This document shows, piece by piece, positions 15,576 through 22,077 of a DNA stretch of 22,077 nt. The first letter of the stretch is position 1, and each line of letters starts with the position of its first letter. A program made the position numbers and the translations under genes. Below the pieces are notes generated by a model, which searched no databases, was not told the DNA's origin, and saw only the letters and a program-made list of their open reading frames with translations. The stretch lies in assembly GCF_910585425.1 (NCBI RefSeq), contig NZ_CAJUCP010000082.1, positions 1 through 22,077 of the forward strand, read 5' to 3'. This DNA is from an uncultured Acetatifactor sp. GTDB lineage: Bacteria; Bacillota; Clostridia; Lachnospirales; Lachnospiraceae.

Positions 15576-15717
15576 GATAGACTCCTTTATTCCTGCGGGC
15601 AATGAGCCAGGCGGCCGCGCTTGCACGGCCGGTTGGCGAATGCCGCGAGGGTCAAATGCAGCGGGGTATTTGATTCCTGCTGATTCTGGCTGGTCCGGCA
15701 GAATGCTTCGGGCATTT
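15576..15717. other. Short spacer between the Uma2-family gene and mutS2
   Basis: 142 bp on the minus-strand path from the Uma2-family stop to the mutS2 start. It holds the mutS2 ribosome binding site. No convincing terminator or promoter was recognised. Confidence 0.3.
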
Positions 15718-16272
15718 CTATGCCAGACCTTCAAAGATTTCCTGCAGGGTCATGGTGATGTGGGGGAAGGCACGCAGACTGATTTCGGTCTCGGCGTTGT
15801 AGTGCTCTTCCTCCTTATCGTCCTGCAGGATATAGCTCTCCTCCAGGACATAGCGGCCCTCCCGGAGATAATAGATTTCCAGATGTCCCTCGGGGGAGAG
15901 GATCCAGTATTCTTCCACGCCGGCCGCTTCATAGATATCCTTTTTCTCCGCCCGGTCCCGCTTGGAGGAGGATGGGCTTAGGGTCTCCGCGACGAACTTA
16001 GGGATTCCGCTGTAGGAACCGCCCTTTAGGTGCTTCCTGTCGCAGACGATCATAATGTCCGGGCACAGATAGTCGTCGTTCTTTTCCGGATGGTATTTGA
16101 AGTCCAGGTTTTCCATGGAGACCAGGCAGATGCTGTCCTTTAGGCCCTGCTTTATAATGAGGTAAAGATTCCCGTTCACGATGCCGTGCCGATAGCTTGG
16201 CGAAGGGGACATATCATAAATCACGCCGTCGATTTTTTCGTCTTTCCTGCGTTCCAGTTCCGCCATTCCCAT
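15718..16272 (-). CDS. Uma2-family putative endonuclease (DUF820)
   Basis: 184 aa from the ATG complementary to 16270-16272, which has GGGAGG 8 nt upstream and gives the normal family length. A longer frame reaching 16446 lacks this support. The PD-(D/E)XK fold is visible: PDIMIV (Asp72), then FVAETLSPSSSKRD with Glu96, then the Lys pair at 110-111, and the family's YEAAGVEEYWILSPEG. The usual reading is a restriction-like nuclease of unknown substrate, common and multiplied in cyanobacteria and Clostridia. It may be transcribed with mutS2, but nothing links the functions. Confidence 0.88.
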   Translation of the reverse strand: MGMAELERRKDEKIDGVIYDMSPSPSYRHGIVNGNLYLIIKQGLKDSICLVSMENLDFKYHPEKNDDYLCPDIMIVCDRKHLKGGSYSGIPKFVAETLSPSSSKRDRAEKKDIYEAAGVEEYWILSPEGHLEIYYLREGRYVLEESYILQDDKEEEHYNAETEISLRAFPHITMTLQEIFEGLA

Positions 16273-16649
16273 AATATTGTCCTCCCTTTTTGATTTCATT
16301 CTAACATATACCTGTTTATTTGCCAACAGAAGAACCGAAATAGCATGGACAATTTCTTCTGCCCCCTCTATAATTTTTGGGATATTTTTGCGGATATTTT
16401 TGTCCCCGAAAAATGTATTGCAATTGTCATTTATATATGTTATCATAAAACCACTTCACAAAATCTATTTTTCAGAATGGCAAGAGCTGACAGAAACAGC
16501 TTCTGCCGTATAATGAGCGGCTTCCGAGAGGAGCCTGAAGTCCGGGCGTTTTGCCTGAAGCAACCCATGAATCATGAAAGAACGCAGGCAGACGCAACAG
16601 GACGATCGTCTGTTTTTCATCTGTCTGCCAGAAAAAGGGAGGTATCTGC
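16273..16649. other. Divergent intergenic region upstream of the Rpn nuclease gene
   Basis: 377 bp between two divergent genes. Besides the rightward promoter, it holds in the leader a hairpin pairing GGCAGAC (16587-16593) with GTCTGCC (16623-16629). Inside the loop is the 10-bp palindrome GACGATCGTC (16601-16610). No gene with a ribosome binding site was found here. The promoter of the minus-strand Uma2-family gene was not identified. Confidence 0.4.
16418..16446 (+). promoter_or_regulatory. Predicted promoter of the Rpn-family gene
   Basis: TTGCAA (16418-16423), 17-bp spacer, TATCAT (16441-16446), with an extended -10 TG at 16438-16439. It lies in an AT-rich patch and would give a leader of about 195 nt. 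Confidence 0.5.
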
Positions 16650-17792
16650 ATGAAACAGACGAGAGGAAGAAAAGGAAAGAAAAGGATGCAGGGGACTTCG
16701 GTCCCACAGGGCATGCACAAAAAGGAGGAGCCCAAGGATATGGTGCTGAATTCCCGGGTCAGGGACAGCGGCAGTAAGGTCATCTTTGACAATCACACGC
16801 TATGCTCCCAGTTCCTGCGGGATTATGTGAATCTGCCATATCTGAAGGACGTGCGGCCGGAGGACATCGAGGATGTGTCGGAGCAGTATGTGACATTGTT
16901 TGCGGAAGAACGGAATTCCGACAGGGTGAAGCGGGTACATGTGGATGGCGGGAGCACTCCGTTTTTTCTGGTATCCCTGATAGAGCACAAGACAAGAACG
17001 GACTATAATGTGTGCATGCAGATATTCCGTTACATGGTGTATATCTGGGAAACTTATGAGAAGGAAGCCGAGAGCATCCGGAAGGGAATGAAAAAGAGGG
17101 AAGATTTCCTGTACCCGCCTATCCTGCCTATCGTGTATTACGAGGGAACCACAGAATGGAATGTCCCGGTGGATTTTAAAAGCCGCATCCGGGAGGGGAG
17201 CGCATTCGGGAAGTATCTCCCGGACTTTGAGTATTATTTAGTGCCTCTTAAGGATTACAGCAATGAGGCGCTGATGGCGAAGCGGGATGAGATATCGTTG
17301 GTGATGCTGATCAATAAGCTGCAGACTGCGGAGGATATCGGGAAGTTCCGGGAATTGCCGGGCAAAGAGATTGAGGCTATCCTGCAAAACTCTCCGGGAC
17401 ATCTGGTGGACACCATTGCGGACGTGCTGCAGGCTTTTCTGCTAAAGATGAACGTGCCTGTATCGGAGACGGAAAGGCTGACTGGTAAGGTGAGGGAAAA
17501 GAAGATGGGCGAATTGTTTGCGGATATGGAGAAAATGGACATTCAGGCGGAGCGCCGGAACACGGCCAATGAGAAAAAGCGGGCCGATGAGGCGCAGAGA
17601 CGGGCTGAAGAGGCGGAAAGGCGGGCCGATGAAGCGGAGAAATGGGCCAATGAGAAGGACATAAAAGCATTTATTGAAGCCTGCCAGGAACTGGGAGCGT
17701 CAAGAGAGGCCGCCAGAGACAAGCTGATAGAGAAAAAGGGCCTAAGCGAGGCTGTCTCTCTGGAAAAAATGGCGCTATACTGGAAAGATTAG
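16650..17792 (+). CDS. Rpn-family PD-(D/E)XK nuclease/putative transposase
   Basis: 380 aa. The N-terminal two thirds match the Rpn (recombination-promoting nuclease, transposase_31-like) pattern: DNHTLCSQFLRDYV, RVKRVHVDGG, then FFLVSLIEHKTRTDYNVCMQ with the nuclease E-x-K (Glu112, Lys114), and LPPILPIVYYEG-like text (YPPILPIVYYEG). Residues about 304-337 are a charged coiled coil built from repeats such as RADEAQRRAEEAERRADEAE. A short helical C-terminus follows (DIKAFIEACQELGASREAA). The ATG has GGGAGG upstream. Despite the family name, no terminal repeats or mobility signs surround it. The family is implicated in RecA-independent recombination and, in some cases, phage defence. Confidence 0.85.
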   Translation: MKQTRGRKGKKRMQGTSVPQGMHKKEEPKDMVLNSRVRDSGSKVIFDNHTLCSQFLRDYVNLPYLKDVRPEDIEDVSEQYVTLFAEERNSDRVKRVHVDGGSTPFFLVSLIEHKTRTDYNVCMQIFRYMVYIWETYEKEAESIRKGMKKREDFLYPPILPIVYYEGTTEWNVPVDFKSRIREGSAFGKYLPDFEYYLVPLKDYSNEALMAKRDEISLVMLINKLQTAEDIGKFRELPGKEIEAILQNSPGHLVDTIADVLQAFLLKMNVPVSETERLTGKVREKKMGELFADMEKMDIQAERRNTANEKKRADEAQRRAEEAERRADEAEKWANEKDIKAFIEACQELGASREAARDKLIEKKGLSEAVSLEKMALYWKD

Positions 17793-17811
17793 GATCCTTT
17801 CCTGGAAAGCG

Positions 17812-19686
17812 ATGGGCCCTGTGCCGATGGGGGAAATGACGGCCGCGGCCAGGGGGACAGGAAAGGGGCATGGGCAGCCCGCAGAGCGGAGGGATATATG
17901 GACCGGGGGGGGCAGAAACGAAAAACGCAGACAGGGCTCATTCTCCAGACGGCTGATAAAGGTCTGGATTTTTGGAGTGGCCATTCCCCTGGTTCTGGTG
18001 GAGTTTCTGTTCCTGTCCCAGTTCTATCGGATCAATTACCGGGAGGTGGAGGAATCCATCACCGGCAATCTGAACCGGGTGTCCAGAGACATGACCGACC
18101 TGATGGACAACATGAAGATGCTGTCCTGGCTGATGGAGGCGGACGGCACCGTGGGGAAGAACCTGGTGACCTACCTGGAGGAGCGGGACAGCGCGGAGAA
18201 GGGCAATCTCCTGGTCTATCTGAGGGAGCAGATAGCCAACTATGAGGTGGCGAACCCTTCCGTGGCAAACCTGACCTATCTGTACATCCCCAAGGGACAG
18301 GAGGAGCCCGTGAAGATCAACCAGAGCTCTCTGGTCTACGCAGGATTGCCCGCGGAGGAGGACTTCCTGTGCAAATGGGAGAACATCGCGTTCTATGGCC
18401 CCCACAAATCGAAGTCCATGGCAGGGGAGTACGAATGCATCTCTTTGCTGCGAAGATACCGGACGCTGAAGGATTACGGTGAAATCTACATCTATGTGGA
18501 ATCCGGTTTCCGGTATCTGGACGAGCTGGACATGGGCAGCATGGCGGACATGAACAGCGTTCTCCTGATGCAGTCCGCCGACGGGAAGATAATGTACAGC
18601 TCCGATGAGGAGGTGGCGGCGAAAGGCCTGGACTGGCAGACAGGGATTACCGAGGTGCAGATGGCAGGGGAGCGGTATCAGATTTACAGCCGGGAGATGA
18701 AAGGGGACTGGCAGCTGCACATCCTGGTGCCCACCCGGGAGCACTACCGGCTCGTCTACCGCATGGCCCTGAACCTGGGGCTAATCACCCTGTTCGTCAT
18801 CTCCTTCTGCCTCCTGATTTCCGTCCTGCAGTGGAGGAATACCTACAAGGCCTTCAACAGATTCGACGAGGGCCTGCGGGCCATTGCCGAGGACGAGGAC
18901 GTGGAGTCCCGTGTGGAGCGGATGAACATCCGGGAGTTCGATGAGCACTTCGAGCTCTTCGACAAGATGAAGAAGAACATCCTGCGGCTTCTGGGCAAGG
19001 TGCAGGAGGAGGAAAAGCGCCGCAGGGAGCTGGAGGTGCGGGTGGTCCTGGGGAAGATCAATCCCCATTTCCTATACAATACCCTGGACACCTTAAAGTG
19101 GTACGCGGCGGGAAAGCAGGACAGGGAGATGACGCGCTTCATCACGGCCCTGAACAGGCTCCTTCTATATAATATGTCCCGGGACGACGGCACTACCCTG
19201 GAGCGGGAGCTGGAGGCCATAGGGGCCTACATCGTGCTCCAGCAGCTTCGGTACGACATCCGGTTCGTGGTGGAGACGGGCAAGCACCCGGAAATCCTCC
19301 AAACCGTGATGCCGCGCTTCATACTACAGCCTGTAGTAGAAAATGCAATCAAGCACAGCGGCTGCAACAGGGGGGAGATCCGCATCGAGGTGGAGCTCCT
19401 GGCCAGCGGCAAGATATCGATTTTGGTGAAGAACAACGGCAGCCCCATCGACCCGGAGAAGATCCGCCAGGTCCTGGAGCAGAAGCAGGATGTGTCCGCA
19501 AACGGCATCGGCCTGCAGTATGTGGCCAGGATGCTGGAGAGCTTTTACGGGAGCGAGTTCGTGCTGCAGGCGGAGCGGCTGGAGGACGGATTCAATGTGG
19601 TGGAGATCCGCATTCCCTTCGCCGCGGAGGCAATCGTGAAGGAGACCAGGGGGATATGCCCGTCCAGGGCCGACACCGCGCTTTAG
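17812..19686 (+). CDS. YesM-like sensor histidine kinase, start region frame-disrupted
   Basis: The open frame spans 624 codons, but the natural start is probably ATG 17898, which follows GGAGGG and lies one frame off. A run of eight Gs (17905-17912) follows it; with seven Gs it would read MDRGGRNEKRRQG into the kinase. Residue numbers here count from 17812. Membrane segments lie at about 51-72 and 322-341, flanking a Cache-like sensor domain of about 250 residues. A HAMP region follows, then the LytS/YesM-type phospho-acceptor site INPHFLYNTLDTLKW (His419) and ATPase motifs FILQPVVENAIKHS (Asn511) and NGIGLQYV. Such kinases sense extracellular sugars or their binding proteins. It pairs with the YesN-like regulator 97 bp downstream. 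Confidence 0.88.
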   Translation: MGPVPMGEMTAAARGTGKGHGQPAERRDIWTGGGRNEKRRQGSFSRRLIKVWIFGVAIPLVLVEFLFLSQFYRINYREVEESITGNLNRVSRDMTDLMDNMKMLSWLMEADGTVGKNLVTYLEERDSAEKGNLLVYLREQIANYEVANPSVANLTYLYIPKGQEEPVKINQSSLVYAGLPAEEDFLCKWENIAFYGPHKSKSMAGEYECISLLRRYRTLKDYGEIYIYVESGFRYLDELDMGSMADMNSVLLMQSADGKIMYSSDEEVAAKGLDWQTGITEVQMAGERYQIYSREMKGDWQLHILVPTREHYRLVYRMALNLGLITLFVISFCLLISVLQWRNTYKAFNRFDEGLRAIAEDEDVESRVERMNIREFDEHFELFDKMKKNILRLLGKVQEEEKRRRELEVRVVLGKINPHFLYNTLDTLKWYAAGKQDREMTRFITALNRLLLYNMSRDDGTTLERELEAIGAYIVLQQLRYDIRFVVETGKHPEILQTVMPRFILQPVVENAIKHSGCNRGEIRIEVELLASGKISILVKNNGSPIDPEKIRQVLEQKQDVSANGIGLQYVARMLESFYGSEFVLQAERLEDGFNVVEIRIPFAAEAIVKETRGICPSRADTAL

Positions 19687-19783
19687 CCGGGGGATATGGC
19701 AAGGAGCGCCCATGGCCGCCGCGCCGGGGCAGGCCGGAGAATGGGAGATTTGTGCCTGCCGGAGGCGGGCAGGGGGGTAGAAG

Positions 19784-21151
19784 ATGATCAGGGTATATGT
19801 GGTGGACGATGAGAAGCTGGTGCGCCGGGGCATCATCGGGCTGATTGACTGGGAGAGATACGGCATGGAGGTGGTGGGGGATTCCGGCAGCGGCGAGGAG
19901 GCCCTGCGCTTCCTGCGGGAAAAGGGGGCGGACATCCTTTTCTCCGACCTGGAGATGCCCGGCCTGTCCGGCATCCCCTTCCTCCAGGAGGTGCGCAGGA
20001 GCTTTCCCAGGCTCCAGATGGTAGTGCTGACCATGCACCAGGAATTCGAGCTGATACAGCAGGCCCTGCGCATCGGTATCCTGGACTACATCACCAAGGC
20101 CCAGATTGAGGAGGAGAATGCGGACGCCTTCATGCAGGGGGTGCGCAAGCGCTATCTGGAGGTGGAGCGGCATTACCAGAGGCGGGAGCGGAAGGTGGAG
20201 AAGGAGAGCATCTATGTCTGGGAGCTGCCGGACTTTTCCCAGGCCCAGTCCGTGGTCAGGGAGCTGGAGGCCCAGGGTTTCGTCTTCGAGCTTTTAAACG
20301 AGACCTCCTTCCTTTTTCCCTGCACCATACGCCCCGGGCTGCTGCAGAGCATAGCCGGACGCTTCGACAGGGAGCGCTCCACCCTGCTGGAGATCAGGAA
20401 GGTTGCGGGAGTGCCCTATGAGAGGCTGGAGAATGCCCTGCAGACCACGGGGAAGCGCCGGCTGTTCCAGGACAGGAGGCCCGGGGAATACAGCTATGCC
20501 TACGCCTTCCCGGAGCTCCTGCAGGAGCAGGAGGGCTGTACCAGAGAGGCGGTGCTGCAGCTTAGCCTGGAGATGGCGTTCATGGTCAGGGACCAGGACT
20601 ATGAAGAGGGCATGGCCAGGATCCGCACCGCGGCGCTCTCCGCGGAGGAGCGGATTGCGGTGTTCTACCACTTCGACCTGCACTGGGCGGAATTCTCCGG
20701 CAAGGACATCTCCCGGTACTTCGAGGAGACAGGGCATTTCCTCTGGTGGTATCAGTGGCGGGAATGGTTCGATGAGGTGCGGGGCCTGGTGCTCCACAGC
20801 ATCGAGGGGACGGACGCGGAGCTGGCCACCATGGAGGAGCTCCACAGAGCCATGAATTATATCAGGGAGCACATGGACAGGGACATCACTCTGGAGGAGC
20901 TGCTGCGGCTGACGGGCATGAGCAAGAGCCATTTCTCCCGCAAGTTCAAGAACCTGACCGGCAAGACATTCGTCACCTATCTGAACGATTTAAGGATCGA
21001 GGCGGCGAAAAAGTACCTGACGGAGACCAGACAGCCCATCTACTGGATAGCAAAGCAGGTGGGCTACGCGGACGAGCGGTATTTCCGCAGGATTTTCCGG
21101 GAGAGGATGGGGAACAATCCCAGACAGTACCGTGAAAATCACCAAAAGTGA
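19784..21151 (+). CDS. YesN-like response regulator with AraC-type DNA-binding domain
   Basis: 455 aa. Receiver domain at 1-120 with Asp8/Asp9, phospho-acceptor Asp55 in ILFSDLEMPG, Thr83 and Lys105 (DYITKA). A 230-residue middle region without clear motifs follows. The C-terminal 100 residues are an AraC double HTH: ITLEELLRLTGMSKSHFSRK with FKNLTGKTF, then IYWIAKQVGYADERYFRRIF ending NPRQYRE. The usual role is activation of a neighbouring ABC sugar-transport operon on signal from the partner kinase. The lipoprotein gene downstream, behind its own promoter, is the obvious candidate target. The start follows a GGGGGG-rich site. A strong terminator follows the stop. Confidence 0.93.
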   Translation: MIRVYVVDDEKLVRRGIIGLIDWERYGMEVVGDSGSGEEALRFLREKGADILFSDLEMPGLSGIPFLQEVRRSFPRLQMVVLTMHQEFELIQQALRIGILDYITKAQIEEENADAFMQGVRKRYLEVERHYQRRERKVEKESIYVWELPDFSQAQSVVRELEAQGFVFELLNETSFLFPCTIRPGLLQSIAGRFDRERSTLLEIRKVAGVPYERLENALQTTGKRRLFQDRRPGEYSYAYAFPELLQEQEGCTREAVLQLSLEMAFMVRDQDYEEGMARIRTAALSAEERIAVFYHFDLHWAEFSGKDISRYFEETGHFLWWYQWREWFDEVRGLVLHSIEGTDAELATMEELHRAMNYIREHMDRDITLEELLRLTGMSKSHFSRKFKNLTGKTFVTYLNDLRIEAAKKYLTETRQPIYWIAKQVGYADERYFRRIFRERMGNNPRQYRENHQK

Positions 21152-21202
21152 TGCCGCAGGCCTCAAAACGGCATAAAAGTGCACAAAAGTATTTCGAAAG
21201 TG

Positions 21203-21251
21203 GGATAATTGTGTCTGAGAAAATACAGAGACATAATTATCCTGTTTTTTT
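21203..21251 (+). terminator. Strong rho-independent terminator after the YesN-like gene
   Basis: GGATAATTGTGTCT (21203-21216) pairs with AGACATAATTATCC (21229-21242), a 14-bp stem with one G-T wobble and a 12-nt loop. A TG and then seven Ts (21245-21251) follow. It separates the regulatory pair from the transporter transcript. Confidence 0.9.
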
Positions 21252-21264
21252 ATACAATAAACCC

Positions 21265-21293
21265 TTAAAACACAGATCCTCAAAAGATATAAT
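21265..21293 (+). promoter_or_regulatory. Predicted promoter of the binding-protein gene
   Basis: TTAAAA (21265-21270, 4/6), 17-bp spacer, consensus TATAAT (21288-21293). A perfect -10 with a weak -35 is what one expects of an activator-dependent promoter, which would suit control by the YesN-like regulator just upstream. No operator repeat for an AraC-type protein was identified with confidence. Confidence 0.6.
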
Positions 21294-21332
21294 GTACATG
21301 TCAACAAAAAATATGTGACAAGGAGGAAAAGT

Positions 21333-22040
21333 ATGAAAAAAGCTACGAAAAAAAGATGGTTATCGGCCCTTTTGGTGGCGATAATGACAGCCGGTTCGCT
21401 GGCAGCCTGTGGCGGAGAGTCTGCGGCTACACAGGACAGCAAGACCGGGGAGAGCAAAGCGGAAGAGTCTTCCGAGACTCCTGCGGAGAGCGCTCCCGAG
21501 GAGTCCGATGCGGCCGGAGAGGCAGAAGGGGAGGCCGAGGCGCCTGCTGACGGCGGTGCCAAGACGGCTGAGGAGCTTCTGCTGGAGCCCTATCCGGAAC
21601 CAGTGGACATCCACATCGTGCTGCAGTACCGTGAGTCCGAGAATCCGGACACCCCCACGGACGTGACGCCCGAGACTTCCACGGCTGTGAAGCTGCTGAA
21701 GGAAGAGCTCAATATCAACCTGATTTACGACTGGATCGTAAATGCGGATCAGTATTCCGACAAGTTCGGTGCGGAACTGGCAGCCGGCAATGTGCCTGAC
21801 ATTGTCATGTTAGGACCCAACGACTTCGAGGATTTGACCAGCCAGGGCGGACTGCTTGACCTGACAGAGGCCTATGCCCAGTATACCTGCCCTGACCTGG
21901 AGAACATCTACAACTTCGATGGCAGCTTCATCGAGGTCGGCAAGAAGGACGGCAAGCTGTACGGACTGCCCATGGGCACGGATCCCGCACAGATGACTTC
22001 CCAGATGTACTATGACATGAACCAGGTCATGGCTAATTAG
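21333..22040 (+). pseudogene. Extracellular solute-binding lipoprotein, C-terminally truncated
   Basis: 235 codons from ATG 21333, which follows AAGGAGG (ATG at 21333 chosen over an upstream TTG/ATG-like start at 21315). Residues 1-26 are a lipoprotein signal ending in the lipobox LAAC (Cys26). An acidic, Ser/Glu/Ala-rich linker spans about 27-75. The binding-protein fold starts near 78 (PVDIHIVLQYRES) and continues through AAGNVPDIVMLGPNDFEDLT and KKDGKLYGLPMG. It stops at TAG 22038-22040 right after SQMYYDMNQVMAN. Family 1 sugar-binding proteins of this type are about 480-560 aa, so less than half is present. The remainder would lie beyond the window if the stop is a mutation, or is lost if something is inserted. 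Confidence 0.75.
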
Positions 22041-22077
22041 AGGTAATCAAAAGAGGAAAGGAAAAGCACAATCCAGA

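Noticed and set aside
15576..15734. Longer N-terminus of MutS2 beginning at 15734
   Set aside because: The extra 53 residues are unlike the family, and a good AAAGGAG lies before the internal ATG at 15575.
16273..16446. Longer N-terminus of the Uma2-family protein beginning at 16446
   Set aside because: GGGAGG precedes the ATG at 16272, which gives the normal family length; the upstream part is low-complexity and AT-rich.
16601..16610. Palindrome GACGATCGTC as a terminator before the Rpn gene
   Set aside because: The stem is too short to form a stable hairpin once a loop is allowed, although a few Ts follow.

Overview
The window reads as chromosome from a fairly GC-rich, gut-type Clostridia species, most likely Lachnospiraceae. 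That is an inference from gene content and style: a nagB-nagA pair, a YesM/YesN-type two-component pair beside an ABC sugar-binding lipoprotein, a B12 riboswitch feeding an orphan ECF S-component, a MutS2, an Rpn-family nuclease and a Uma2-family protein. No rRNA, tRNA, CRISPR array or intact insertion sequence was seen.

Left part (1-5000). An upstream terminator and a promoter precede nagB and nagA, which overlap by 11 bp and turn GlcNAc-6-P into fructose-6-P. A terminator follows. Next comes a short AraC-type regulator that seems to have lost the middle of its C-terminal sensor domain. A strong promoter then starts a long leader with a cobalamin riboswitch and a downstream terminator, ahead of a membrane-anchored DUF4430 protein and an ECF transporter S-component. 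Together these look like a vitamin B12 (corrinoid) uptake unit.

Middle (5000-10850). This block is less GC-rich than its flanks, and its centre (about 6950-7610) is strongly AT-rich. It looks like an acquired peptide-signalling cassette. A 632-aa regulator with two HTH/TPR-like modules in tandem (RRNPP-like) faces, convergently, a previously uncalled 43-aa gene on the minus strand whose product looks like a secreted pro-peptide. Behind that gene lies a perfect 24-bp inverted repeat with a 2-bp centre, placed over the -35 regions of two divergent promoters. The rightward promoter faces a small Cys-containing ORF and two overlapping ABC half-transporters. The layout recalls the TprA/PhrA type of peptide-controlled peptide or bacteriocin operon, and I consider it the most interesting system here.

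Right part (10850-22077). On the minus strand lie an OmpR/PhoB-type response regulator with its overlapping HAMP histidine kinase, a full-length mutS2, and a Uma2-family protein. On the plus strand lie an Rpn-family PD-(D/E)XK nuclease with a charged coiled coil, then a YesM-like kinase and YesN-like regulator, a strong terminator, a sigma-A promoter, and a sugar-binding lipoprotein gene that stops at about half the usual length just before the window ends. The kinase's best start codon is separated from its frame by a run of eight Gs, which suggests phase variation or a sequencing error.
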